A stretch of 64,000 bases of DNA from Neomicrococcus aestuarii (GTDB lineage: Bacteria; Actinomycetota; Actinomycetes; Actinomycetales; Micrococcaceae), in assembly GCF_014201135.1 (NCBI RefSeq), contig NZ_JACHDR010000001.1, positions 1,550,001-1,614,000 on the forward strand, written 5' to 3'. The first letter of the stretch is position 1. Each line of letters opens with the position of its first letter. This document shows positions 50,641 through 59,064 of this stretch, one piece after another. Below the pieces are notes generated by a model that was not told the DNA's origin, ran no database searches, and worked only from the letters and a program-made list of their open reading frames with translations. Made by a program: the position numbers and the translations under genes.

Positions 50641-51648
50641 GTGGCATGGTGGACAAAGCAGTGGGCAGACCCTCAGTGGCGGGCTGACGTCGATGAATGG
50701 ATTGACGCAACCCTTGAAGAATTTGAGGTGTCCCGCACTGAACCCACGCAATGGGGCAGGACTCGACTGTGGAGCACTCAGGCCACCATTCCCACAGATG
50801 CCGGCCAACTATGGTTCAAAGCGCCGTGCCCAGGCCTGAGCGCCGAAGGAAGCATCACCGGCTTCTTCAATTCCATTAATGAGCAACGCTTTGCGTTTCC
50901 GCTCAACGTCAACATGGAAACTGGCTGGTTTTTGCTTCCTGATTACGGCGACAATCTCAAGACGCTGCCGAGCCCGTTCCCAGACCTCTGGGCGCTCATG
51001 CTTCAAGATTTCGGCCGCGCTCAGGTGGAACTCGTCGGCCGGGATGATGAGGTCTTTGATCACGGCATGCCGATTCTGGATCCGGCGTGGATCATGACTC
51101 ACCTTGAGCAACAGCTCATTCTGCACGCGGCCCTGCCAGCGGATCACCCGCTCCACATTCCTGCCGAGACGGCCGAGCAGTTGGACCAGAGCTTCCAGCC
51201 CTTGCACCAGGATGCCGCACTCCTGCACAGTGCAGGAATCCCCCTATCTTTGGACCACAACGACCTTCACCGCGGCAACGTGATGCTTCCGCTCGAAGAG
51301 GGCGATCCGCTCCGCTTCATGGACCTCGCGGATTCCTACTGGGCACATCCTTTCGGAACGCTGTCCGTGCCCGTGCGCTGGATGTGTGACGAGTTCTCGT
51401 GCGAGCCAGACGATGAGCGCATCACGAAAGTCATTCACACCTACCTCGAACAGTGGTCCGATTACGGAACCGTCGACGAACTCTCCGAGCTTGTTGCGCC
51501 GGCCATCCGTTTGAGCGGCATTGCGCAGCACGGCGTGTGGTTGCGGATTCTGGACGACGCCGACGAGCAAGACATGCGCGACTACGGCAACGTCCCCATA
51601 GATATCTTGAAAAACCTCACTCAACCGCTGCGACCCAAGCAAGCGTAG
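50641..51648 (+). CDS. APH-type phosphotransferase, substrate unknown
   Basis: A 335-residue protein of the aminoglycoside phosphotransferase/choline kinase-like fold. The catalytic loop LDHNDLHRGNVML near residue 205 keeps the HxDLHxxN pattern, and FMDLADSYWAHPF near residue 227 supplies the metal-binding Asp (DxD-like). The N-lobe lysine motif is weak. Actinobacterial members are usually of unknown substrate and are not proven resistance genes. GTG start, 50 bases after the permease, so possibly cotranscribed. Confidence 0.8.
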   Translation: MAWWTKQWADPQWRADVDEWIDATLEEFEVSRTEPTQWGRTRLWSTQATIPTDAGQLWFKAPCPGLSAEGSITGFFNSINEQRFAFPLNVNMETGWFLLPDYGDNLKTLPSPFPDLWALMLQDFGRAQVELVGRDDEVFDHGMPILDPAWIMTHLEQQLILHAALPADHPLHIPAETAEQLDQSFQPLHQDAALLHSAGIPLSLDHNDLHRGNVMLPLEEGDPLRFMDLADSYWAHPFGTLSVPVRWMCDEFSCEPDDERITKVIHTYLEQWSDYGTVDELSELVAPAIRLSGIAQHGVWLRILDDADEQDMRDYGNVPIDILKNLTQPLRPKQA

Positions 51649-51693
51649 TCACTGTTGAAATAGCTAGCTTGGGTCGCACGGAATAGTTGGCTT

Positions 51694-52671
51694 TTAGCAG
51701 TGGTAGGTGTCCGTCGGTGCCTCGAAGTGCACATCGAAGCCTTCTGGAACATGCAGGTTGAAGGCGTGGGCGAGGCCCAAAACCTTCTTGGCGCGCGCTA
51801 GGCGTGGAAGATCAGATCCGTTGCGGATCTCGCCGCCGTCAGAGTCGAACTCCTTCAAGAATTCCGTAGCCCAAGACAATTCGGCCAAGGACGGGCTTAG
51901 CCCTTCGTTGACGGTTGCCACCTGCTCGGGCATCAAGCACAGCTTGCCCGTCATCCCGAATTCGAGGCTCACAGCCGTTGACTCTGCGAGCTTAGAACCC
52001 AAGGCTCCCACCGCAGGTCCATCGATAGGACCTGGGAGGTTGGCCGCGCGCGATGCAATCGTGAACTGCGAGCGCGTGTACGCAAGGGTCATGGGGTTTT
52101 CACCAAAGCCGGTGTCTCGGCGGAAGTCACCGAGCCCGAATCCCAAGCGATACGTGGAGCGGGCGGTGGCAATATCCTGCAGGTTTTGCACCCCGCGCGC
52201 CGTCTCCACGAGCGCCACAATCTTGGTGTTCTTGAGCGCCTCAGCGGTCTTGGTCACGTGCTCTGGCGATTCCACCATGGCGAGCATGACGCCATCGAGC
52301 CCTGCAACGCCGGAGAGCTCGCGCAGGTCTTCTTCCCACCACTGCGTACCGAACCCATTGATACGCACCCAGGCGTGACGCTGCCGCCCGTGCTCGTCCG
52401 TAGAATCCAGCCAGGCCGTCACATTGCGGCGTGCTCGCTCTTTGTCTTTGGGGGCCACGGCGTCTTCGATGTCCAAGACCACCACGTCTGCTCCGGAGGC
52501 AACGGCGTGATCGAAGCGATCCGCATGGGTGCCGTTGACGAGCAGCCACGTGCGCGCGAGTTCTGGTCCCACTTCTGGGGCCAGGTCTTGGGCTCGGCGA
52601 GCGGTTGCCTGCTGCGATGCAGTCAAGGAGTTTGAAGACAAAGTTTCTAGGGACAGTGAATCAATAGACAT
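51694..52671 (-). CDS. CoA ester lyase (CitE-like)
   Basis: A 325-residue HpcH/HpaI-fold enzyme related to the citrate lyase beta subunit and to malyl/citramalyl-CoA lyases. It has VVLDIEDAVAPKDKERAR (metal and substrate Glu/Asp near residue 70), RINGFGTQWWEEDL, VALVETARGVQNLQDIA near 155 and GFGLGDFRRDTG near 178. No CitF or CitD partner is present, so it acts alone. A 40-residue N-terminal extension precedes the fold. It lies 200 bases downstream of the GDPD gene, possibly at the end of the Pho-type operon or independent. Confidence 0.85.
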   Translation of the reverse strand: MSIDSLSLETLSSNSLTASQQATARRAQDLAPEVGPELARTWLLVNGTHADRFDHAVASGADVVVLDIEDAVAPKDKERARRNVTAWLDSTDEHGRQRHAWVRINGFGTQWWEEDLRELSGVAGLDGVMLAMVESPEHVTKTAEALKNTKIVALVETARGVQNLQDIATARSTYRLGFGLGDFRRDTGFGENPMTLAYTRSQFTIASRAANLPGPIDGPAVGALGSKLAESTAVSLEFGMTGKLCLMPEQVATVNEGLSPSLAELSWATEFLKEFDSDGGEIRNGSDLPRLARAKKVLGLAHAFNLHVPEGFDVHFEAPTDTYHC

Positions 52672-52870
52672 GAACGTGCCGTTCTAGGGGAAAGTGAGCG
52701 CTCGAGGAGCAGAACCGGAGCCGCCGGGCGCTTTCGATGAAAGCTGCCGAGCCAAGCCTTGCCTCGAAGCATTCCGCGGAGTCAGCGGGGCCTCTGGTTG
52801 CGCTATGTCAGCGCGTGGCAGTTGCGGTGAACCCAGACTAACAGATTGTGACTCACGGCACACCTTGACC

Positions 52871-53743
52871 CTATTGTGGCCAGTACCCTCGCTCATCCAT
52901 GACGGTTGCGAGCACCTCTGCCCGATCCGTCATGATCCCGTCCACACCCAGATCTAGGAGCCGTTCCATTTCGGTGCGCTCGTCGACCACCCACACGTGC
53001 ACTTGCAGCCCGGCCTCGTGCGCGTGCCGCACAAAAGCGGGCGTCACCACCGGCACGCCCACATACCTTGGCGGAACCTGCAACGCCACAATTCCCCGCT
53101 CCCGCAGCTTCAGCAGTCGGTGCGCCCCTACCGTCCCGAAGGCCGTGGAGAGCACGGTGGTCACCATTCCGGACGAGCTCGCCACGCGCTCCCCTGCTGC
53201 CGTCAAAGTACGACGACGCCGCTCATCAGAGAAGGAAGCGGCCAGAACGCGGTGGTTGGCTTTGGCATCGATGACGTGTTGGGCGAAGAGCTCGGCGCCC
53301 GCGGCGTCCTTGATGTCTACATTGAGGTGGATGTCATCCCACTCATTCAAGAGCTCTTCAAAAGTGGGGATGGGGGCAGTTCCTGCCACTTTGATGTCCG
53401 CGATCTGCAGACTGGTCAACTGGCTGATGGGACCCTTGCCATTGGTGACCCGGTCCAGGGTTTCGTCGTGAAAGACGTAGAGCACGCCGTCTTTGGACGT
53501 CCGCACGTCCAGCTCAAGATAGCGAAAGCCGAGGTCCACTGCGCGACGGAACGCGGGCATGGTGTTTTCATCACCCTCCGGCGAGAAGCCTCGGTGGGCA
53601 AACGCGAGCTTGTGCCCTTCCAACGCGTTCCCGCGCTCGTTGAGCAAATACGGAACCGGCTCAAGACCGTGCGTCTTCGGCCCCAGAATCTCATGGGTAC
53701 GACCCAACTCGTTCGTACGGGAGGGACGCTGCTCGGAAGTCAC
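52871..53743 (-). CDS. Glycerophosphodiester phosphodiesterase
   Basis: Hydrolyses glycerophosphodiesters from phospholipids to glycerol-3-phosphate and an alcohol. The 290-residue TIM-barrel protein has FAHRGFSPEGDENTMPAF (catalytic His and metal Glu) near residue 49, LELDVRTSKDGVLYVFHDETLDRVTNG near residues 76-101 (second catalytic His) and VHVWVVDE near the end. No signal peptide: cytoplasmic, like UgpQ. Follows the HAD gene by 38 bases in the ABC transporter operon, so it probably degrades imported diesters. GTG start. A repeat copy lies in codons for RRRTL. Confidence 0.92.
   Translation of the reverse strand: MTSEQRPSRTNELGRTHEILGPKTHGLEPVPYLLNERGNALEGHKLAFAHRGFSPEGDENTMPAFRRAVDLGFRYLELDVRTSKDGVLYVFHDETLDRVTNGKGPISQLTSLQIADIKVAGTAPIPTFEELLNEWDDIHLNVDIKDAAGAELFAQHVIDAKANHRVLAASFSDERRRRTLTAAGERVASSSGMVTTVLSTAFGTVGAHRLLKLRERGIVALQVPPRYVGVPVVTPAFVRHAHEAGLQVHVWVVDERTEMERLLDLGVDGIMTDRAEVLATVMDERGYWPQ
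53207..53223 (+). repeat. Dispersed 17-bp word, copy 15 (one mismatch)
   Basis: AGTACGACGACGCCGCT inside the GDPD gene, read as ERRRRTL on the minus strand. Confidence 0.75.
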
Positions 53744-53781
53744 ATGCTCATTCTATGGAATCTGCGCAGGTGAGCGGGCAC

Positions 53782-54579
53782 TTAGCCTAGGAGGTCCTCG
53801 ATGACTTGAGCTACGCCGTCGTCCTCCACGGATTGCGCCTGAAATTCGCACGCCGCGAGCGCCGAAATATGCCCACCGGCCATCGCGTAGCCTCGCCCGG
53901 CCCAACCGAGCATTTGAATGTCATTGGGCATATCACCGAACGCCACCACATCCTTGGCCTCAATGCCCAACAACTCGGCATGCCGGGCGAGCGCCGCAGC
54001 CTTGTTGACGGAGGGATGAGCCATTTCCAGCAAAGTCATATTGAAGGCCGAATGCGTGACGGACACCAGATCCTGCACATGCGGTTCCACCAGCTCGTGG
54101 AACGTCTCCGGGCTCAAAGTGCGGGACTTGGCAAGGAGCTTAACCACGCCCTCTTCACCCAGCAGCACCGGGTCAAAAGGCGCGGGAATCACTTCTTTGA
54201 GGTGCCGCGAATCGCCCGGCTCCGGGAAGGTCTCTTCGAGGTGCAGGCGTCGGATGGTTTCCGCAGCAAACGTGGCCTCCGACTCCAAACCGAGGATCAG
54301 TTCGCGGGTCTGCATGACGTCTTGGGCAGGAATGGTCTGAGCTTCGAGGACCTTTTCCGTTTCGAAGTCGTAGACCACGGCGCCGTTTGAACAGATAACG
54401 GACCCAATGGAATCGAACGCCTCACGAATGGGCTGCAGCCAGCGCGTGGGACGGCCGGTCACGAAAACAATCTGCACACCCTCGTTACGGGCCCTACGGA
54501 ACGCTTGAATGGTGCGCTCAGAAATGGAACCGTCTCTGCGGACAATGGTTCCATCGAGGTCACTTGCAATCAGGCGCAT
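53782..54579 (-). CDS. HAD-superfamily phosphatase (Cof type)
   Basis: A 265-residue type IIB HAD enzyme. DLDGTIV at residues 7-13 (Asp nucleophile), VTGRPTR near 41, and the terminal GDMPNDIQML near residue 215 with YAMAGGH. It sits between the transporter ATPase and the glycerophosphodiesterase in the same direction, so a phosphatase acting on products such as glycerol phosphate is a fair inference; the sequence alone does not fix the substrate. A 99-base gap to the ATPase holds an inverted repeat. Confidence 0.87.
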   Translation of the reverse strand: MRLIASDLDGTIVRRDGSISERTIQAFRRARNEGVQIVFVTGRPTRWLQPIREAFDSIGSVICSNGAVVYDFETEKVLEAQTIPAQDVMQTRELILGLESEATFAAETIRRLHLEETFPEPGDSRHLKEVIPAPFDPVLLGEEGVVKLLAKSRTLSPETFHELVEPHVQDLVSVTHSAFNMTLLEMAHPSVNKAAALARHAELLGIEAKDVVAFGDMPNDIQMLGWAGRGYAMAGGHISALAACEFQAQSVEDDGVAQVIEDLLG

Positions 54580-54626
54580 TCACCCAGTTTAGTTGGACAA
54601 ATTTACGAGCCAAACCCGGTGGGCCA

Positions 54627-54674
54627 TGACTGGTCGACTCCGGCCGAGCCTTAAGCCAGCCCTAGTACCAGTCA
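54627..54674 (-). other. Intercistronic inverted repeat in the transporter operon
   Basis: TGACTGGT (54627-54634) and ACCAGTCA (54667-54674) can pair across 32 bases between the ATPase and HAD genes. There is no T tract; it may stabilise or attenuate the mRNA. Confidence 0.35.
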
Positions 54675-54678
54675 CTCA

Positions 54679-55794
54679 CTAATCCACCGCGAGCACGGGC
54701 ACCTTGTCCACGCCGATCTCCACGCGATCCCCGCGTTTGAGGGCCTCGGCCACGCGGGCGTGGACCTGGGCAACGATGATCGTGGCGTCGTCCAACTCAA
54801 CGTTCACAGTGGCGTAGTCGCCCAAGAAGGACGTGGACACCACGGTTCCACGCGGGTCCACTGCGGCAGTGTTGGAGGCTGCAGAATCGTTGGCCCCGAG
54901 CGGCTCAACATTCAAGCGCTCAGGTCGCACCAGCACAAAAGCGTCCGGACCGGCCTCAGAACCAGGCAGCAGCGGAACGCGCGTGCCCAAAACGGTGGCT
55001 TCCCCGGCCTCGATCTTGGCAGGCAAACGGTTGGTGTTGCCCACAAAGGCGGCCACGAAGGCGTTCGTGGGACGGTCATACACTTCGCGTGGAGCGCCGA
55101 TCTGCGAAAGCTTGCCGGACTGCATCACGCCCACGCGGTCCGCGACCGCGAGAGCCTCAGACTGATCGTGCGTCACGAACAGCGCCGTAGTCCCGAGCTC
55201 GAGCTGCAGGCGGCGGATCTCGTCGCGCAATTGCACGCGCACTTTCGCATCCAGCGCGGAGAGCGGCTCATCAAGCAACAACACGTCCGGCTGCACGGCG
55301 AGCGCCCGGGCCAAAGCAACGCGCTGCTGCTGGCCGCCGGAGAGTTCGCTCGCGTAGCGATCGTGATGCTGGCCCAAGCCCACCAGTTCCAGGTAGGTGT
55401 CCACGGTCTTTTTGCGCAGCGCAGTGGACTGCTTGCGCAAGGACAGCGGGAAGTCCACGTTCTGCGCCACGGTCATGTGCGGAAACAGCGAATAGCTCTG
55501 GAACACGGTTGCCATGTTGCGCTTGTTCGCGGGAACATCCGTGAGATCGCGGCCATCGACGGTCACGGTGCCGGCGTCCACTTCTTCGAGCCCGGACAAG
55601 GCGCGGAGAGCGGTGGTTTTACCGCAACCGGATGGACCCAAGAGCGCCACAAACTCGCCCGGGGCCATTTCCAAGTTGAAGTTATCCAGCGCCCGGACGG
55701 ATCCGTAATAGCGGCTGAGTCCGCGCATGGACACGGCAACGCCGTCGCGCGTCTGGGTCAGCGCAGCCGTCGAAATAAGGTTCTGCTCAGTCAC
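54679..55794 (-). CDS. ABC transporter ATP-binding protein (PotA/FbpC/UgpC class)
   Basis: A 371-residue import ATPase. Walker A GPSGCGKTT near residue 51, Q-loop VFQSYSLFPH, signature SGGQQQRVALARAL near 153, Walker B LLLDEPLSALD, switch His in FVTHDQSEA, followed by a C-terminal TOBE domain (FVLVRPERL, then ATVNVELDD). This class drives uptake of Fe3+, polyamines, 2-aminoethylphosphonate or glycerol-3-phosphate-type substrates. GTG start overlaps the permease stop (GTGA). Fourth gene of the operon. Confidence 0.9.
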   Translation of the reverse strand: MTEQNLISTAALTQTRDGVAVSMRGLSRYYGSVRALDNFNLEMAPGEFVALLGPSGCGKTTALRALSGLEEVDAGTVTVDGRDLTDVPANKRNMATVFQSYSLFPHMTVAQNVDFPLSLRKQSTALRKKTVDTYLELVGLGQHHDRYASELSGGQQQRVALARALAVQPDVLLLDEPLSALDAKVRVQLRDEIRRLQLELGTTALFVTHDQSEALAVADRVGVMQSGKLSQIGAPREVYDRPTNAFVAAFVGNTNRLPAKIEAGEATVLGTRVPLLPGSEAGPDAFVLVRPERLNVEPLGANDSAASNTAAVDPRGTVVSTSFLGDYATVNVELDDATIIVAQVHARVAEALKRGDRVEIGVDKVPVLAVD

Positions 55795-56738
55795 GAGAGA
55801 TCTTTCTGTTGAGCCAAAGAAGAGGGCTTCGCCGAAGCCGCGGGGGCTGGGCCGGTGAGCGCCGAGTCCGTAAGGGAGGCAGGGTTGGTGAGCTGCGTCG
55901 TGGTACTGGAGGCGGAATCGCCCACGGCGGGCCGCGAAGTGCGCCGACCGCCGCGATCCAACAATCCCAAGCCCACCAACAGGACCACACCAAAAATCAG
56001 CACCAAGAGGGACACCGCGGCGGCAACCTGAGGATCGGCTTGATTGACCAAGAAAACGCCAGTCTGCAGGGTTTCGCGGTTGAGCAAGCGGGCGATCGTG
56101 AACTCGCCCAACACCACGGCCACGGCAATGAAGCTCGCGGAGGCAATAGCGGTGCGAATATTCGGCAAAATCACGCGCCACAGCACGGTGAACCAGCTGG
56201 CGCCGAAGGATCGAGCGGTCTCGGAGAGCGTCTTGACATCAATCGCGGACAGGCCGGCATCGAGGGCTCGGTAGGAGAACGGCAGCACCAGAATCACGTA
56301 TGCGAAGGACAGCCAAATGGCATTGGTGTCCAGTACGTAAATGGCAATAAACCGGTACACCGGCGCGAGTCCCACCACCAACACCACAGCGGGAATGGTG
56401 AGCGGGAGCAAGCAAATGAACTCCACCCACCGTTTGATCCGCGGCACGCGCAAGCGCACCCACACCATGGTGGGAATCAGGAGCACCAGCATGATCGCCA
56501 CGGTAATCAGCGCGATCACCAAAGAGTTCACAAAACCGTTGCGCAACGGTTCGAGCCGAGACTGCGAGCCATCGACGAGGCGCGTCCAGCTGGACCAGTC
56601 ATACGCGCCGGTCAGCGGGAAACGAATCGAAAACTCAAACAGCGCATAGAGCGGGTAGAGCATGAAGATGAGGACGAGCCCCAGAACAATCAGCCGGAAA
56701 ATCCGCTGATTGCGCGCACGTTTTTCGCTGCGTTTCAT
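55791..56738 (-). CDS. ABC transporter permease 2
   Basis: A 315-residue permease with six membrane segments. The coupling loop SETARSFGASWFTVLWRVILPNIR (region) near residue 178 matches the EAA motif that contacts the ATPase. The C-terminal 50 residues after the last helix are a Ser/Thr/Ala/Pro-rich tail absent from most relatives; a dispersed-repeat copy encodes its SSTTTQL. ATG 56738 overlaps the preceding permease stop (ATGA). Confidence 0.88.
   Translation of the reverse strand: MKRSEKRARNQRIFRLIVLGLVLIFMLYPLYALFEFSIRFPLTGAYDWSSWTRLVDGSQSRLEPLRNGFVNSLVIALITVAIMLVLLIPTMVWVRLRVPRIKRWVEFICLLPLTIPAVVLVVGLAPVYRFIAIYVLDTNAIWLSFAYVILVLPFSYRALDAGLSAIDVKTLSETARSFGASWFTVLWRVILPNIRTAIASASFIAVAVVLGEFTIARLLNRETLQTGVFLVNQADPQVAAAVSLLVLIFGVVLLVGLGLLDRGGRRTSRPAVGDSASSTTTQLTNPASLTDSALTGPAPAASAKPSSLAQQKDLS
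55891..55907 (-). repeat. Dispersed 17-bp word, copy 16 (one mismatch)
   Basis: AGCTGCGTCGTGGTACT inside the low-complexity tail of permease 2, read as STTTQL on the minus strand. Confidence 0.7.
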
Positions 56739-57643
56739 GCGCCCAACCACCTCGACGTGCGCTTCTGGAGCAAGGCGTACGCGATCATCACGATCGCCAC
56801 CACCACAATCATGCCGAGCGCGAGCGCTTGCGCATAGGAATCCATGCCCGGGTTATTTTCGTTGCGCAAGGCACCTTCGATGGCCATGGGGACAATGATG
56901 TTCTGTTGCGAAATCAGGGCCGCGGCGGTTGCGTACGCGGAGAAGGCATTCGCGAACAGGAGCAAGAAGGATCCAAAGAACGACGGCGCCAGCAGCGGTC
57001 CCGCAATTTTCGTCCAGTACGTCCAGGTTCCGCCGCCGAACGATTCATTGGCTTCGCGCCACTGCTGACGCAGTCCGTCGAGGGCGGGGAGAAACACGAT
57101 CACCATGAGTGGGATCTGGAAGTAGCAGTACACGAGCACGAGTCCGGGGACGGAGCTGAGGAAGCCGCCGGGAATCTGAGTCTCGAAGACGTCACGCATG
57201 AGGCGCGAGAGCGTGCCGTTTCTGCCGATCAGCGCAATAAACGCGAACGCGAGCATCACGCCGCCGAACTGCGCGAGCACGGAGCACAGTGCCGTATAGA
57301 CGCGGCGCAGGACGCTACCTTCGGGGCTCGTGGCGAGGGCGTAGGACGCGAGTGCCCCTACGACGGCGCCGATTGCGGCCGTGATCAAGCTCAGGTAGGT
57401 GGTGGTCCAGAAAATTTGGAGGGTCTGTTGCGAGAACACCAGATTGATGCCCGCAAGAGAGAAGTTTCCGTTGCGATCACGGAACGCACCAATGACCACC
57501 AAGAGGGTGGGCAGAAGCAAGAAGATGCCGGTGTACAAGAAGAACGGCACGGAGCCGAGCCAAGCAAACCGGCGGCCCCGGCTCACGCGGGCAGGATCAT
57601 CCTGCTGTGGGGCGTGAGCCGGGGCATCCGAGAGTGCAGTCAT
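56735..57643 (-). CDS. ABC transporter permease 1
   Basis: A 302-residue permease with a leading Ala/Gln-rich cytoplasmic stretch, six to seven membrane segments and the coupling loop DGLRQQWREANESFGGGTWTYWTKI (region) near residue 190, consistent with a binding-protein-dependent permease of the spermidine/phosphonate type. It starts six bases after the binding-protein stop and overlaps permease 2. Confidence 0.88.
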   Translation of the reverse strand: MTALSDAPAHAPQQDDPARVSRGRRFAWLGSVPFFLYTGIFLLLPTLLVVIGAFRDRNGNFSLAGINLVFSQQTLQIFWTTTYLSLITAAIGAVVGALASYALATSPEGSVLRRVYTALCSVLAQFGGVMLAFAFIALIGRNGTLSRLMRDVFETQIPGGFLSSVPGLVLVYCYFQIPLMVIVFLPALDGLRQQWREANESFGGGTWTYWTKIAGPLLAPSFFGSFLLLFANAFSAYATAAALISQQNIIVPMAIEGALRNENNPGMDSYAQALALGMIVVVAIVMIAYALLQKRTSRWLGA

Positions 57644-57649
57644 GATTGA

Positions 57650-58831
57650 CTACTGACCGATCGTCTTATCCCAGTTATCAGCCAAGAACTTGTTCATCTT
57701 CTCAGCCTGATCTGCGGTAGGAGTTTGTGGGTCCGTCACAGCTGGAACGTTCTTTGCGAACTCTTCGTTCAAGGTTCCGGCCTTCTTCATCTCAGCGGCG
57801 AGCACTGGGGAAGCGCCACCCTTGAGCCACAGGTTCTGAGCCTCGTCAGAGAAGAGGTATTCCTGCCACAAGCGAGCTGCTGCCGGGTGAGGAGCATCCT
57901 TGTTGATGGCCTGGTTGTAGTAGGACACCACGCTGATGTCATCTGGAACGAACGTTGCCCACTCGACACCCTTTTCCTTGAGGGAAGAGGTGTAGGAAAG
58001 CTGGTTGTAGGTCCAGTCAAAGACCACACCGTGCTCGCCGGACTCGATGGTGCCCTTGGTGACATCCGTCTGGTTCAACGTGCCAGCGTCCTTGAGCTCC
58101 TTGAAGTACTCAAGGCCCTTGGTGCCGTCATCGAGCGTTCCGCCGTTGGCGAGGTTAGCCAAAAGGAAGCCGTTGAAGGCAGCGCCAGCTTCTGCAGGCT
58201 TGCCGTTGACGGCCACTGCGCCATCAAACTTGGCGTCCGTGAGCTGGTCAAGCGAGGTGATTTCGCCGAAGAGAGTCTTGTTGTAGCCAACCACCATGAC
58301 GCCGGTGTAGTCGTTGACCCACTTGCCTTCGGTATCCTTGTTCTCGGTTGGGATCTTGTCGAAGTTCTCAACCTTGTAAGGAGCGAAGTAATCCGTGCTC
58401 TCCAAAGCAACCGTGGTGCCGAGGTCAAAGACGTCCGGAGCCTTGTCCGTGCCCTTGTTGGCGTCCGCTGCCTGGATTTCTTCCTTTGAGGAAGCATCCG
58501 GGGTGGCTTCGTTGACGGTGATGCCGTACTTGGTCTTGAAGCCCTCGATGATCTCGCCGTAGTTGGCCCAGTCGTGAGGAAGTGCAATGACGTTGAGCTG
58601 GCCTTCAGCCTTAGCAGCTTCAACGAGCTTGTCCATGCCACCCAGCTCTTCAGCGGAGGTGGCGGTCTTAGCTGCGTCGGTGGACGCACCGCTAGCGCTC
58701 GAGCTGGCCGAGGAAGCGGAAGAAGACGAGGAGGAAGGGGTGGAGGAAGGGGTGGAAGAACCACAAGCGCTCAGTGCGAGCGCGGTGACGGCCAAGCCGG
58801 CCACGAGTGAAGAACGCATAGCAATGCGCAC
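57650..58831 (-). CDS. ABC transporter substrate-binding lipoprotein
   Basis: A 393-residue periplasmic-binding-type lipoprotein: signal peptide with lipobox ALSACG (Cys near residue 23), a 35-residue Ser/Pro/Ala spacer, then a class II binding fold of the putrescine/iron/phosphonate group (AEGQLNVIALPHDWANYGEIIEGFKTKYGI region, WVNDYTGVMVVGYNK, DWTYNQLSY). First gene of the operon. Upstream on its strand lies a PHO-box-like array. With the downstream glycerophosphodiesterase this points to an organophosphate such as a glycerophosphodiester; 2-aminoethylphosphonate is an alternative. GTG start at 58831; ATG four codons later possible. Confidence 0.88.
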   Translation of the reverse strand: MRIAMRSSLVAGLAVTALALSACGSSTPSSTPSSSSSSASSASSSASGASTDAAKTATSAEELGGMDKLVEAAKAEGQLNVIALPHDWANYGEIIEGFKTKYGITVNEATPDASSKEEIQAADANKGTDKAPDVFDLGTTVALESTDYFAPYKVENFDKIPTENKDTEGKWVNDYTGVMVVGYNKTLFGEITSLDQLTDAKFDGAVAVNGKPAEAGAAFNGFLLANLANGGTLDDGTKGLEYFKELKDAGTLNQTDVTKGTIESGEHGVVFDWTYNQLSYTSSLKEKGVEWATFVPDDISVVSYYNQAINKDAPHPAAARLWQEYLFSDEAQNLWLKGGASPVLAAEMKKAGTLNEEFAKNVPAVTDPQTPTADQAEKMNKFLADNWDKTIGQ

Positions 58832-58959
58832 GGTGTTCTCATTTCTGACGACGCGATAGAAATAGGAGTTCGGTGCCGTTGACGAGGAATGAAGAGACCT
58901 CGGTCAGTACAGTACCTCCAGAACCTTAGGCGCGGTCAGTAACCAGTTGGGGAGTGCAA

Positions 58960-58987
58960 GGTGAACAGTGGGTATCACGAGGTGAAC
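58960..58987 (-). promoter_or_regulatory. PHO-box-like repeats before the ABC transporter operon
   Basis: On the minus strand: GTTCACC (58987-58981), GATACCC (58976-58970), GTTCACC (58966-58960). The steps are 11 and 10 bases, and two units are perfect matches to the actinobacterial PhoP-box unit. The array is about 130 bases upstream of the binding-protein start, in the right orientation. Confidence 0.6.
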
Positions 58988-59064
58988 TCCGCGTAAATCG
59001 CGTGTGAGATCTACCTCTTTAGGTGCCTGACTAGGGTATATATGCGGTCAGACAAAACTACCGG

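Noticed and set aside
50641-51648. Antibiotic (aminoglycoside) resistance gene
   Set aside because: Only the general APH fold is visible; many actinobacterial kinases share it, and nothing points to a drug substrate.
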